Source of the DNA: Pararhizobium polonicum
GTDB taxonomy: Bacteria; Pseudomonadota; Alphaproteobacteria; Rhizobiales; Rhizobiaceae
NCBI RefSeq assembly: GCF_001687365.1
Contig: NZ_LGLV01000015.1
Span: 62,001 to 126,000 of the forward strand
Length of the DNA: 64,000 bases
Direction: 5' to 3'
The translations under genes and the position numbers were made by a program. Positions 52,056 through 61,334 of the stretch are shown here, one piece after another. How positions within the stretch are numbered: the first letter of the stretch is position 1; each line of letters opens with the position of its first letter. The notes under the pieces were generated by a model that saw only the letters and a program-made list of their open reading frames with translations, was not told the DNA's origin and ran no database searches.

Positions 52056-53159
52056 TTACGTGTTGAAGCGGAAGTGGATCACGTCGCCGTCCTGGACGAC
52101 ATATTCCTTGCCTTCGTCGCGTGCCTTGCCGGCTTCCTTGGCGCCGGTTTCGCCGCCGAAGGCGATGTAATCGTCATAGGCGATGGTGAAGGCGCGGATG
52201 AAGCCGCGTTCGAAATCGGTGTGGATGACGCCGGCAGCACCGGGCGCCTTGGTGCCGCGCGGAATGGTCCAGGCCCGCGTTTCCTTGGGGCCGACGGTGA
52301 AATAGGTGATGAGGTCAAGCAGCCTGTAACCGGCTCGGATCAACTGGTCGAGACCGGCTTCATGCAGGCCGAGCGCTTCGAGGAATTCCTTGGCTTCTTC
52401 TTCCGGCAGCTGGGCGACTTCGGATTCGATTGCAGCCGAAATCACGACCGTTTCGGCGCCTTGCGCCTTGGCCATCGCCTCGACGGCCTTGGTGTGGGCA
52501 TTGCCGGAAACGGCATCGCCCTCGGCGACGTTGCAGACGTAGAGGACCGGATGGGCGGTCAGAAGATTGAGGCCCTGCAGGATCAGCTTTTCCTCGGCAT
52601 CCAGCGTCGGCAGCAGCGTGCGCACCGGCTTGCCGTCCTGAAGCAGCTTGAGGGCTGCGTCCATGACCGGCAGCAGGCTGACGGATTCCTTGTCCTTGGA
52701 AGCGGCGCGCTTGCGGGTCTGTTCGGTGCGGCGCTCAAGGCTTTCCAGATCGGCGAGCATCAGCTCGGTCTCGATCGTTTCGGCATCGCCGACCGGATTG
52801 ATGCGGCCTTCGACATGGGTGATGTCGTCGTCCTCGAAGCAGCGCAGCACGTGCACAGTGGCATCGACTTCGCGGATATTGGCGAGGAACTTGTTGCCGA
52901 GGCCTTCACCCTTCGATGCGCCGCGCACCAGGCCGGCGATGTCGACGAAGGAGATGCGGGTCGGGATCAGCTCCTTCGACTTGGCGATATCGGCCAGCTT
53001 GCGCATGCGCGGATCGGGTACGGCCACTTCGCCGGTGTTCGGCTCGATGGTGCAGAACGGATAGTTCGCGGCCTGCGCCTGCGCCGTCTTGGTCAGCGCG
53101 TTGAAGAGAGTGGACTTGCCGACATTCGGCAGTCCGACGATACCGCATTTGAAACCCAT
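52056..53159 (-). CDS. ychF: Ribosome-binding GTPase/ATPase YchF (Obg family)
   Basis: A 367-residue cytoplasmic P-loop protein of the OLA1/YchF group. G1 is GLPNVGKST near residues 9-17, the DxxG motif is DIAGLV near 71-76, and the G4 motif is the non-canonical NVAEGD near 206, which explains ATP preference in this family. The C-terminal TGS domain (LDLITYFTVGPKETRAWTIP) is intact. In related genomes it is usually beside pth and rplY; here it is separated from them by an accessory block. Confidence 0.95.
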   Translation of the reverse strand: MGFKCGIVGLPNVGKSTLFNALTKTAQAQAANYPFCTIEPNTGEVAVPDPRMRKLADIAKSKELIPTRISFVDIAGLVRGASKGEGLGNKFLANIREVDATVHVLRCFEDDDITHVEGRINPVGDAETIETELMLADLESLERRTEQTRKRAASKDKESVSLLPVMDAALKLLQDGKPVRTLLPTLDAEEKLILQGLNLLTAHPVLYVCNVAEGDAVSGNAHTKAVEAMAKAQGAETVVISAAIESEVAQLPEEEAKEFLEALGLHEAGLDQLIRAGYRLLDLITYFTVGPKETRAWTIPRGTKAPGAAGVIHTDFERGFIRAFTIAYDDYIAFGGETGAKEAGKARDEGKEYVVQDGDVIHFRFNT

Positions 53160-53278
53160 GGCACCTTGTCCATATCTTGAAAAACTTTGCCCTGCCTATG
53201 GGGGAAGGGCTTGATATGGTCAAGCCTTGCCGTTCCGCAGCGGTCGCATTTTCCGGTTTGGGCCGCCAAAGCCGGGAT

Positions 53279-53307
53279 AAAAGCGCGCCCGGTGCTGCCG
53301 GGCGCGC
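53279..53307 (-). terminator. Intrinsic terminator after prfH
   Basis: A 10-bp stem (gcgcgcccgg / ccgggcgcgc) with a five-base loop, followed on the minus strand by tttt. It ends the rtcB-prfH transcript six bases past the prfH stop. Confidence 0.83.
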
Positions 53308-53312
53308 CATTT

Positions 53313-53930
53313 TCACAGGCGGAACACCTTGACCTCGTTGCCGCGTTCCAGGTCCTTGTTGGCAAGGAAAAGCGCGGTCCGGGCGTTGCGCGCATCCCGC
53401 TCCGCCAGCAGCTGCAGCGCGGCTTGAAGACGGCGGATTGCCGTCGCCTTGTTGCGGTGCTGCGAGCGCTCGTCGCGGCAGATGACGGTGATGCCGCTCG
53501 GTATGTGGGTCGCCCGCACGGCGCTGTCCGTCGTGTTCTGGTGCTGTCCGCCAGGGCCGCCGGCTCGCAGCGTTTCGAAGCGGATATCCTGCGGATTGAT
53601 CGCTGTGGCATCCGCAGCATCGCCTGCAAGCTCGATGGTGCGAACGCCGACGAACCAGTTCTGCCGCTTGTGATGCGGCCGCACCGTACTCTTGAAAACG
53701 AACCGGATGGTGCCGCAATAGCCGTTGGCGAGCATCATTGCGCCATTGCCGCTGATGGTGACGATGGCGGATGCCGGACCATGGGTGTCCGGTGCCCGCG
53801 CGGCCGTTGCCTCAAAGATGCAGCCGTGCGCTTTCGCCTCCTTTTCGAGGATGGAAAGCAGCGCGGAGAGCGCGATGCGGCATTCGACCGGGCCATTGCC
53901 GGCGGTCACGAGGAGATGGATGTCAACCAC
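53313..53930 (-). CDS. prfH: Peptide chain release factor homologue PrfH
   Basis: A 205-residue release-factor-like protein carrying the catalytic GGQ motif at 127-129 in [15 protein letters not shown] but no stop-codon recognition domain; the first 80 residues are an alpha/beta domain peculiar to PrfH. It overlaps the rtcB start-side partner: its ATG at 53930 lies within the last codons of rtcB (eight-base overlap). In other bacteria RtcB2-PrfH pairs are reported to recognise and repair ribosomes cut in the 16S decoding centre, with PrfH freeing the stalled peptide. Confidence 0.92.
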   Translation of the reverse strand: MVDIHLLVTAGNGPVECRIALSALLSILEKEAKAHGCIFEATAARAPDTHGPASAIVTISGNGAMMLANGYCGTIRFVFKSTVRPHHKRQNWFVGVRTIELAGDAADATAINPQDIRFETLRAGGPGGQHQNTTDSAVRATHIPSGITVICRDERSQHRNKATAIRRLQAALQLLAERDARNARTALFLANKDLERGNEVKVFRL

Positions 53931-55140
53931 GTTTCTGTCTCCGTTCCTGGCGGCGTTCGCGTCCCTTGTCCCGCTTGGCCTCGTCGTGATCGATATCGAC
54001 CTTCTTGTAGGTGACGAGCGGCTTCATCGCAGCCAGCGGCCGGACGAGGCCATGGCCCGCCAGATCCTCGACCACCTGGGCTGCGTTCTTGTAAGCGCCT
54101 GCCGCTTCTTCGACCGCAAGCCGGCGGTCGTCGCAGATGGCCACGCCGCCCCAGGCGTTGCGCAGCAAGCCTTCGCGCTCGCTGCGGGTGTTGCCGGTGC
54201 GGCCATGCATGTTGCGGCGATCGTATTTGCGGCCTGCGCCGTGGGAGATCGCCCAATGCGAGATCGCAGCGCCGGCCAGCGGCTCGACCACATAGCTCAG
54301 GCTTGCCCGCGAACCGGCGATGGGGGCGATGCCGCCAGCCGTCACCGCTGCGGCGCCCTTGTAGTGGACATGGCCGTGCGCCGCTGCGCGCACGAGATTG
54401 TGCGGCACGTCGGCGATCAGCCGGACCTCGGTGCGAAGCACCGCGGCCGCCCGCTCGGCAATGATCTGCCGGTTGAGCGCTGCCCAATCGACGCAGAGAT
54501 CGTGCCGCGTGAGCCAGGCAATGCCCGCATCCGATGCCGGATCGAGCCCCTCGTCAAGCGAGGCGTTTCCGGCAAGCGTTTCGGCAAAGACACTGGCACC
54601 GAGGTTGCGTGATCCGGAATGAACCAGCAGATAGGTTTTCTGCCTGTCCAGATGCACGGATGCTTCCGGGCACAGCAGTTCGTCCACCGCCTGGATTTCG
54701 CAGAAGTGGTTGCCGCCGCCGATCGTGCCAAGGGTATCGGCCTTTGCAACCAGCGAGCGGGCGTTGTCCATTGCCTCGCTGTTCATCTGGCCGAAGGCCG
54801 GCGTCTCAAGCTGACGCAGCGCCTCCGCGGCCTTTTCAATTTTGAACTTGCGCAGCGGCAAGTCGAGCTCGAAGAGGCCCATGCCGCAGCCGATATCGGT
54901 GCCGATCAGCTGCGGGTAGAGACGTGTTGACAGCGCCGCCATGCCGACGGGGCCGTATTTTCCCGGATGAAGGTCCGGAAATCCGGCGATCGACAGCATG
55001 CCCGGCATCTGCGCCATGTCGGCGAGTTGTTGCAGGGCGGATCCCTCGATCCAGGATTTTTCGGTAAAGTAATGCGCCACGGCGGCGGGTTTGCCGCACG
55101 GCGTGGTATCGGGACCGGAGTCCCCTATAAAATTGCCCAT
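53923..55140 (-). CDS. rtcB: RNA 3'-phosphate ligase RtcB (RtcB2 type)
   Basis: A 405-residue RNA ligase joining 2',3'-cyclic phosphate and 5'-OH ends using GTP and Mn. Metal ligands are visible in GTDIGCGMG (D82, C85), GGGNHF (H145), LLVHSGSRN (H174) and VPHNLV (H247); the guanylylated histidine is H300 in SHGAGR. The C-terminus is an unusual Arg/Lys/Glu-rich tail ([14 protein letters not shown]), perhaps for RNA contact. With prfH it forms a ribosome-repair module. A cluster of hairpins lies upstream. Confidence 0.92.
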   Translation of the reverse strand: MGNFIGDSGPDTTPCGKPAAVAHYFTEKSWIEGSALQQLADMAQMPGMLSIAGFPDLHPGKYGPVGMAALSTRLYPQLIGTDIGCGMGLFELDLPLRKFKIEKAAEALRQLETPAFGQMNSEAMDNARSLVAKADTLGTIGGGNHFCEIQAVDELLCPEASVHLDRQKTYLLVHSGSRNLGASVFAETLAGNASLDEGLDPASDAGIAWLTRHDLCVDWAALNRQIIAERAAAVLRTEVRLIADVPHNLVRAAAHGHVHYKGAAAVTAGGIAPIAGSRASLSYVVEPLAGAAISHWAISHGAGRKYDRRNMHGRTGNTRSEREGLLRNAWGGVAICDDRRLAVEEAAGAYKNAAQVVEDLAGHGLVRPLAAMKPLVTYKKVDIDHDEAKRDKGRERRQERRQKRG

Positions 55141-55475
55141 GGATATCTTCCGAAGACAGGGTAAATCGTCCGGCCACGCGGCCGGCTCTTTAGCCCTCGG
55201 CAGCGTGTCTACGCTGACTAGGCCTGTGCCCTTGAGGGGCGTGCTGAAATGATGTCGGTCATTGTCGGCTCCCTGTCTCGATAAAATCTGAAGCGCCGTA
55301 TACGCGAAATCGCGCGGGATACAATCATCCGCCGGCGTGCTTCGGCGACTTGACGGCCGGCCGTGTCTTCGATGTCACAGCCGCCGCATCTTGAACGTCG
55401 GGCTGCGCGGTGCGAATATGAGGGAGACAGACGTCATCCGCCGCCAGCCTCTTTGTTTCACGAGAGGAAATTCCG
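55141..55475. other. Intergenic region between divergent rtcB and clpS, with three hairpins
   Basis: Three short inverted repeats lie in 75 bases: ccggcc-acgc-ggccgg (55170-55185), cagcgt-gtct-acgctg (55201-55216) and gccc-ttgag-gggc (55228-55240). They precede rtcB by 30 to 100 bases and would be in its 5' untranslated region. The remainder should carry the divergent rtcB and clpS promoters, which I could not place with confidence. Confidence 0.45.
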
Positions 55476-55787
55476 ATGAGCGAAAACGACACCACTCTCA
55501 AGCCGAAAACGAAGACCAAGCCGAAGCTGGAGCGGCCGAAGCTCTACAAGGTCATTCTCATCAATGACGATTATACGCCGCGCGCGTTCGTCATCATGGT
55601 GCTGAAGGCCGTCTTCCGCATGAGCGAGGAGACCGGCTACCGGATGATGATGACCGCCCACAAGCTCGGGGTTTGCGTCATCGTCGTCTGCGCGAAGGAC
55701 ATTGCCGAGAGCAAGGCCAAGGAGGCGACCGATCTCGGCAGGGAGGCGGGTTTTCCGCTGATGTTCACCACGGAACCGGAGGAATAG
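55476..55787 (+). CDS. clpS: ClpS-family protease adaptor
   Basis: A 103-residue N-end-rule adaptor delivering substrates to ClpAP. The core is intact: KLYKVILINDDYTPRAFVIM (with the NDD that binds the substrate amino group), AHKLGVCVIVVCAKDIAESK, and a basic Lys-rich N-terminal extension (KPKTKTKPKLERPK) in place of the usual acidic one. It is probably the second ClpS of rhizobia, as no clpA is adjacent. GAGAGGAAA precedes the ATG. Confidence 0.92.
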   Translation: MSENDTTLKPKTKTKPKLERPKLYKVILINDDYTPRAFVIMVLKAVFRMSEETGYRMMMTAHKLGVCVIVVCAKDIAESKAKEATDLGREAGFPLMFTTEPEE

Positions 55788-55829
55788 GCGGTTGTTCTCT
55801 CCAGCTCGCATGCACGAGTGGATACAATC

Positions 55830-56504
55830 TCAAAAGTCGTGCTCTCTGTATGTGACGGGCATTTTCCCGTGTTTCGTCAAGAGGTATCCGACACCCTTTG
55901 CCTTGGGAAGAGAAACGCCAGTGTCTAGCGAAACACCCAATTCATTCAAGTATTTCAAAAGAAGGCTGTGAGTGAAGCGGTCCTTCTTTGATTTTGACGT
56001 ATAATCGTCTCTATTCTCAAATCCAAAAGGCTCGCCGTATTGTCCAAATTTCCACGAGCCTCCGTCGTTTGAGGCGTAAACAGTTCGTCGATTGTTGCCT
56101 TCGCAGTAATATTCCAAAATTGTTGCACCGAAAGAGGTGACCTGTCTGGTTGAAGGATCGGTGAGTTGATCGCTCATGACCACGCGAATTGCGTCTGTTC
56201 TCAGCCTTGAAGACAATACCTGGGGTGGTGCTGCATCCGTTCCGTCGACACCATTGTCGAAATACAGCGTCCAGTTTTCATCGATTGGCCAGAAGAGATA
56301 TTTCGTCGATACGGGAGATGTCAGAGGCAGTAATGCACTCAGCGCGGCATTGATGCTTTCCTCACGTCTCTGCAGGTCAAGCTTGAAACTAAAGTCACGT
56401 AGAATGTCATTCTGCCACAAGAGAAACTCATCTGCCGCTAATTTACAGGGGCATTTGATTAGGCCAAAGGATTCACGCCAATGTGGCGTACTTAACAAAC
56501 TCAA
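55830..56504 (-). CDS. Hypothetical protein, low-G+C orphan, start uncertain
   Basis: A 224-residue protein of unrecognised family with markedly lower G+C than its neighbours. No signal peptide or membrane segment; the middle (STKYLFWPIDENWTLYFDNG) and later GNNRRTVYASNDGGSWKFGQ look like beta-sheet of a single globular domain, in style like immunity proteins of polymorphic toxins. The only in-frame start near the 5' end is TTG at 56504. An ATG at 56517 with the plausible beginning MGAQFEFVKYATLA is out of frame and stops at once, so a frameshift may have damaged the gene. Confidence 0.6.
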   Translation of the reverse strand: MSLLSTPHWRESFGLIKCPCKLAADEFLLWQNDILRDFSFKLDLQRREESINAALSALLPLTSPVSTKYLFWPIDENWTLYFDNGVDGTDAAPPQVLSSRLRTDAIRVVMSDQLTDPSTRQVTSFGATILEYYCEGNNRRTVYASNDGGSWKFGQYGEPFGFENRDDYTSKSKKDRFTHSLLLKYLNELGVSLDTGVSLPKAKGVGYLLTKHGKMPVTYREHDF

Positions 56505-56548
56505 ACTGGGCCCCCATGTACTTTGGGTTTCGGGTCTGTAGCACCGGC

Positions 56549-57262
56549 CTATTCGCCCTTGTTGCCGAACAGCTTCTTCAGCATGTCGGCCATCGGTCCG
56601 GTCGTCGGCAGGATTTTGGGCTGGGCGCTGTTGCGGGCCTGGCGGATATGGGATTTGCCGGCGGGTTTGGCAGGCGCAGGCTCGGGCTCCGGTTTGCCGC
56701 CCGTCGCAAGCGTCAGCTTGTTCAGGAGCTGCGAATCCTCAGCCTTCACCAGCATGTCGGCATTGTCGGCAAGCGCATCCAGCAGCGGTTCCAGCCAGAC
56801 GCGGTCGGCCTTGGCGAAGTCGCCGAGCACATGGTTGTGCACCTGTTCCTTGGAGCCCGGATGGCCGATGCCGAGGCGCAGGCGGCGGTATTCCCGGCCG
56901 CAATGGGCGTCGAGCGACTTGATGCCGTTGTGGCCGCCATGGCCGCCGCCCGTCTTGATCCGCGCCTTGCCCTGGATGAGATCGAGTTCGTCGTAGATCG
57001 CCAGAATATCCTTCGGCTCCAGCTTGTAGAAACGCATGGCCTCGCCGACGGCTTCGCCCGACAGATTCATGAAGGTCTGCGGCTTCATCAGGAGAACACG
57101 CTCGCCGGCGATCTCGCCCTCGGAAATCAGTGCCTTGAACTTCTTCGACCATGGCGAAAAACTATGACGCCGCTGGATCGCGTCGACGGCCATGAAACCG
57201 ATATTGTGGCGGTTGCCGGCATATTGGGCGCCGGGATTACCAAGACCTGCGAAAATCAGCAT
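56549..57262 (-). CDS. pth: Peptidyl-tRNA hydrolase
   Basis: A 237-residue enzyme freeing tRNA from prematurely released peptidyl-tRNA. [18 protein letters not shown] at 6-23 holds the catalytic His (H20), [11 protein letters not shown] near 59 and [14 protein letters not shown] near 104 are the other conserved blocks. A C-terminal Pro/Lys/Ala extension of about 45 residues, ending FGNKGE, goes beyond the E. coli length and is common in alphaproteobacteria. The ATG at 57262 gives the family N-terminus [11 protein letters not shown]. Confidence 0.95.
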   Translation of the reverse strand: MLIFAGLGNPGAQYAGNRHNIGFMAVDAIQRRHSFSPWSKKFKALISEGEIAGERVLLMKPQTFMNLSGEAVGEAMRFYKLEPKDILAIYDELDLIQGKARIKTGGGHGGHNGIKSLDAHCGREYRRLRLGIGHPGSKEQVHNHVLGDFAKADRVWLEPLLDALADNADMLVKAEDSQLLNKLTLATGGKPEPEPAPAKPAGKSHIRQARNSAQPKILPTTGPMADMLKKLFGNKGE

Positions 57263-57368
57263 CGAACATATCTCTAACAGTCGGACAGACCTGTCTTGCA
57301 CCGCGTCGGCGTCCCGATGTCAACCGTTCACGCAACACAGGCGGTACTTTTCCCGGCGGGCTCTCCTG

Positions 57369-58085
57369 CTAGCGGTTCGGGCGCAGCCCGTATTTGACCA
57401 TTATCCGGTCCTGTGTCCCGTTGCCGATCAGCCTGTCGAGCTGCGCTTGCATCTTGACGATCAGGTCATCCGGCAGGCTGAGATTGCAGGCGAAGCCGTA
57501 CAGTTTCCCCTCCAGGACAAGAGCGGATTCCAGCGCCTTGCCTTGATCGCGCATGGTTTCAAACGTCTTTTTTGACGTCATCATCAGATCGATGCGGTCG
57601 CTCAGCAATTTCTTCACCGTTGTTTCCATGTCGGCGGCGAGATCGATCTTGGGGAAATTGTTTTTCGTGAGGAAATTGGCGGAAAAATCCTCGCGCTGCG
57701 TTCCGATGGTGAAGCGCTTGGCTTCCTCGATATTGGCGGGATTGACGCCGGAACCGGCCTTGCGCACCATGACCATATGATCGATCAGCAGAGGTTCCAC
57801 CCATTTGAAGCGTTTGTCGCGCTCGTCGTCATGCCCGGTGGTGAACAGGCAGGTCCAGGGCTGGTTTTCCGTGATCGACAGCGCTCGCGCCCAGGGCAGT
57901 ATTTCCAGGGAATACTCGATACCGAGCGCTTTCATCATCAGCTCTGCCTGCTCGACGGAGGCCCCCTGGATGGTACCGTTCTCGTGAAAATTATAGGGAG
58001 GATATTCCTCTGTCAGCAGCTTGAGCGTCTCGGCATATGCCGTTCCGGAGAGGAGAAAAACGAGCGCGAAAATGACGTGTCTCAT
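57369..58085 (-). CDS. Periplasmic solute-binding protein, family 3 type
   Basis: A 238-residue precursor with a signal peptide (MRHVIFALVFLLSGTAYA) and the two-lobed family 3 fold (LKLLTEEYPPYNFHENGTIQ at the N-terminus of the mature protein; RFTIGTQREDFSANFLTKNN at the hinge). No permease or ATPase genes accompany it. Instead it starts 22 bases after a membrane GGDEF-EAL gene, so it may act as the ligand-binding partner of that sensor. Ligand unknown. Confidence 0.83.
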   Translation of the reverse strand: MRHVIFALVFLLSGTAYAETLKLLTEEYPPYNFHENGTIQGASVEQAELMMKALGIEYSLEILPWARALSITENQPWTCLFTTGHDDERDKRFKWVEPLLIDHMVMVRKAGSGVNPANIEEAKRFTIGTQREDFSANFLTKNNFPKIDLAADMETTVKKLLSDRIDLMMTSKKTFETMRDQGKALESALVLEGKLYGFACNLSLPDDLIVKMQAQLDRLIGNGTQDRIMVKYGLRPNR

Positions 58086-58107
58086 ACCCGTTCTCCTCCC
58101 ATCCCTG

Positions 58108-60489
58108 TCATGCGCGGGTGGTGACCTTTGCCTCTGACTCCATCTCCAGCATCAGTAGCATATTTTCGATCGGCATTGGCCGGCTGAAAAGGTAGCCCTG
58201 GCCGAAGTCGAGGCCCAGCTTGCGCAGAAGTTCCCACTGTTCTTTCGTCTCGATGCCTTCGGCAACGACGGTACAGCCCATCTGATGGGAGATCGTGCGG
58301 ATGCCCTTGATCAGCATGCGGCTCTTGCGCCGGATGTCGGCGGTTCCCGTGGTCAGGGAGCGGGTGAAGGACTGGTCGACCTTGACGATATCGACGGGGA
58401 AGCGGTTGAGATAGCTGAGCGAGGAGTAGCCGGTGCCGAAATCGTCGAGGGCGATGCGACAGCCGAATTCGCTGAGTTGCTTCAGCACCGCGTGCACATC
58501 CGGATTGTCGAGCATCAGCACGGCTTCGGTAATCTCGATGACGATGCGGGCCGGGGAGATATGGTGTTTGAGTAGCAGGGCGGCAAGCTTGTGCGGCAGT
58601 GTCTGCTCGAACTGGAGCGGCGAGAAGTTGACGGCGAGATAGGTGGTCTCGGTTCCTTCGAGCTGTGTCAGGCGGGCAAGATGGCCGATGGCTTTTTCCA
58701 GCACGCGTTCGCCGATGCGGGCGATCGTGCCGGTTTCCTCGGCAATGCCGATGATCCTGGCCGGCGGCAGGATGCCCTTGTCCGGATGGTTGAGCCGCAT
58801 CAGCGCCTCGAAGCCGGCGATACGTCCATCGCTCAGATCGACGATCGGCTGCAGATAGGCTTCGAACCAGTCCTCCTTCAGGCCTGCCTCGATGTTCTGT
58901 TCCATCTCGTGGCGTTCGCGGGCGGTGTCGAGCATGCTAGCATCGAAGACAAGCATGCCGTTCTTGCCATCGCGTTTGCGGGCATACATCGCCATGTCGG
59001 ATTTCAGCAGCAGTTCGGCGGCATTGGTCGCATGAACGGGATAGAGAGCGATGCCGATGCTGGCGCTTACCGAAAGCTCCACGCCCTCGACCAGGATCGG
59101 TTGGCCCAGGCTGACGCAGATGCGCTCGCCGATTTCGCTGGCGAGCGCCTCGACTTCCGCCGCATTGACCAGGATGGCGAATTCATCGCCGCCGAGCCGC
59201 GACATCGTATCGTCCGGGCGCAGCGTGGTGCGGATACGGGAAACGACCTGACGCAGCACTTCGTCGCCGGCGGCATGACCGAAATTGTCGTTGATCCACT
59301 TGAACCGGTCGAGGTCGATGAAGATGCAGGCCAGTTGCATGGCATGATCGTCTGCATCGCGAATGGCCTCGTCGAGGGCGGCTTCAAAGCCCTGGCGGTT
59401 GAGAAGGCCGGTCAGATGATCGGTGATCGCCTGTTCGTGGTTGCGGCTTTCAGCCCGCTTGAGTTCGGTCACGTCCGTCATGACGGAAAGGGAGAGGCCG
59501 CCGCGCTCGTCGCTGGCGGCGCTTTTCATCTCCAGGATCAGAACCGTCATGGTCTCGCCGTTCGCCTTGATGAACGGCACCGTGACTTCGCAGATATTGG
59601 CATGCGTGGGATTGGCATTGCTGCGCCGGGCGCGGTAGGTTTCGTGCCAGTGCGTATCGACAAAATCGGTGAAGGTGCGCCCGATCACCGCGTCGCGGGC
59701 GTAACCGGTGGCCATCAGCCAGTAGTCGCTGACGGCGGTGATGCAATTGGCCGGGTCGAGCGAAAACAGCATGGACGGCGTGAGGTTGTAGATATCCGTC
59801 GCGCGGCTGTGGGCCAGCTTCAGCTCGATCTCCTCGCGTTCCAGCTCGCTTTGCATCTCGTTGAAGTTATGGGCAAGTGCGCCCATCTCGTCGTCCGATG
59901 TCCAGTCGACATGGTGACGCGAGCCGAGCTGGCGCGTCGCTTCGATCGCGGCCGTCAGCCGCATCAGCGGCCGGATGACCGTGATACGATTGCCGATGAT
60001 GGCGGAGGCAAAGACGATGCCGACGGCGACGATCAGAATGACGAAGACGCTCAGCTCATCCTTGCTGAACCGCGACAGAAGGCCGGGCGTGATAACCCAT
60101 ATCTCGATGCTGCCGACGGATTTCTGGCCGTCCCGGGAATCGTAGAAAATTTCCTTGGTGAGAACCGTGTGCGACAGGCTGGCATCCACCGGCCCGGCGG
60201 GCAGTTGCACGGAGATCGAATGGGAGCTGTCCTTGACGTGAACGGACATGATCGAGACATCGCCGATCAGCGACTTGGCGATCTGTTCGATACCGTCTGT
60301 GTCGAAATCCCAGAGCGGTTTTCCAAGGGCCTGGGCGCCGGCTTCCATGAGAACCTGCGTGTTCTGCAGACTTTCACGGGCAACCCGTTCTGACGACAGG
60401 CTCAGAAAAAGCACGATAAGAGGAGCGACGAAGATAAGCATCGCGCCACAGACGATAGCAATAAAACGGTTCTCGACGGAATGCATCAT
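58108..60489 (-). CDS. Membrane sensor with HAMP, PAS, GGDEF and EAL domains
   Basis: A 793-residue protein. Helix 1 is at about 10-33, a periplasmic domain of about 130 residues follows, helix 2 is near 160-180, then HAMP (RPLMRLTAAIEATRQLG), a PAS domain (NLTPSMLFSLDPANCITAVS), GGDEF with intact RLGGDEFAIL, and EAL with intact FEALMRL plus the DDFGTGYSSLSYL loop. It could both make and break cyclic di-GMP. ATGs at 60489 and 60486 and a GTG at 60498 are possible. Coupled to the solute-binding gene downstream. Confidence 0.9.
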   Translation of the reverse strand: MMHSVENRFIAIVCGAMLIFVAPLIVLFLSLSSERVARESLQNTQVLMEAGAQALGKPLWDFDTDGIEQIAKSLIGDVSIMSVHVKDSSHSISVQLPAGPVDASLSHTVLTKEIFYDSRDGQKSVGSIEIWVITPGLLSRFSKDELSVFVILIVAVGIVFASAIIGNRITVIRPLMRLTAAIEATRQLGSRHHVDWTSDDEMGALAHNFNEMQSELEREEIELKLAHSRATDIYNLTPSMLFSLDPANCITAVSDYWLMATGYARDAVIGRTFTDFVDTHWHETYRARRSNANPTHANICEVTVPFIKANGETMTVLILEMKSAASDERGGLSLSVMTDVTELKRAESRNHEQAITDHLTGLLNRQGFEAALDEAIRDADDHAMQLACIFIDLDRFKWINDNFGHAAGDEVLRQVVSRIRTTLRPDDTMSRLGGDEFAILVNAAEVEALASEIGERICVSLGQPILVEGVELSVSASIGIALYPVHATNAAELLLKSDMAMYARKRDGKNGMLVFDASMLDTARERHEMEQNIEAGLKEDWFEAYLQPIVDLSDGRIAGFEALMRLNHPDKGILPPARIIGIAEETGTIARIGERVLEKAIGHLARLTQLEGTETTYLAVNFSPLQFEQTLPHKLAALLLKHHISPARIVIEITEAVLMLDNPDVHAVLKQLSEFGCRIALDDFGTGYSSLSYLNRFPVDIVKVDQSFTRSLTTGTADIRRKSRMLIKGIRTISHQMGCTVVAEGIETKEQWELLRKLGLDFGQGYLFSRPMPIENMLLMLEMESEAKVTTRA

Positions 60490-60670
60490 CGGATGCACCC
60501 GGTCACGTTACTGGTCTCACGTCGCATTAGGATTCTCGTACACTGAAGCCGGAATAATCCCCCAGCGGCAACTCACCACAAAAATCTTAAATGTTGCTGA
60601 AACCCATGGCTGAAAAAATTATAACAGTGGTTGCATGTCCCTGAAATTCTCAGGCCGGACAAGGCGCAAT

Positions 60671-60701
60671 AAAAAACCCGCCGCACACGAGGTGCGGCGG
60701 G
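60671..60701 (-). terminator. Intrinsic terminator after rplY
   Basis: On the minus strand a 10-bp perfect stem (cccgccgcac / gtgcggcggg) with a five-base loop is followed by six T residues, 28 bases past the rplY stop. It separates rplY from pth transcriptionally. Confidence 0.88.
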
Positions 60702-60728
60702 CTGACAATCAAAGCCGTGAGGCTTGGA

Positions 60729-61334
60729 TTATTCGGATGCTGTTTCTTCTTCTTCCGTCGTGCCGCCAGCCGGCTGCGCGATGGTAGCGATCGTGAAGTC
60801 GCGGTCGGCGATAACCGGCGTTGCGTTCTTCGGCAGCTTGATGTTCGAGATGTGGATGCCGTCGCCGATCTTGAGGCCGGACAGGTCGGCCGTCAGGAAT
60901 TCCGGAATGTCGTCGGCCGGAACAACCAGCTCGACTTCGTGGCGAACGATGTTCAGAACGCCGCCGATCTTGAGACCCGGGGACTTCTCTTCGTTGACGA
61001 AGTGAACCGGAACTTCCACGTGGACGACGCTGTCCTTCGAAACGCGAAGGAAGTCGACATGCATGGTGAAGTCACGGACCGGATCCAGCTGGTAGTCCTT
61101 CGGCAGGACGCGGATCTTCTCGCCGCCAACGTCGATCGTGGCGATCGTGGTCATGAAACCACCGGCGTGAATCTTCTGGGTGACTTCCTTCGTGGAGAGG
61201 GCGATGGAAATCGGTGTCTGCTTGTCACCATAGATGACAGCAGGAATAAGACCGTTGCGGCGAAGTTCACGGGAGGACCCCTTACCAACCCGTTCGCGCG
61301 TTTCGGCCTTGAGCTCGTAGGATGCGTGGCTCAT
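60729..61334 (-). CDS. rplY: Ribosomal protein L25 / general stress protein Ctc
   Basis: A 201-residue long-form bL25 that binds 5S rRNA. The N-terminal L25 domain has [20 protein letters not shown] near residues 17-36 and [11 protein letters not shown] near 91; the TL5/Ctc C-terminal domain includes [20 protein letters not shown]. The tail ([12 protein letters not shown]) is acidic and disordered. AAAGGT precedes the ATG. In most relatives pth and ychF follow directly; here a terminator and two signalling genes intervene. Confidence 0.95.
   Translation of the reverse strand: MSHASYELKAETRERVGKGSSRELRRNGLIPAVIYGDKQTPISIALSTKEVTQKIHAGGFMTTIATIDVGGEKIRVLPKDYQLDPVRDFTMHVDFLRVSKDSVVHVEVPVHFVNEEKSPGLKIGGVLNIVRHEVELVVPADDIPEFLTADLSGLKIGDGIHISNIKLPKNATPVIADRDFTIATIAQPAGGTTEEEETASE

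Noticed and set aside
58591-60393. 600-codon open frame opposite the GGDEF-EAL gene
   Set aside because: Antisense artefact of high-G+C codon use; the minus-strand gene has all expected domains.
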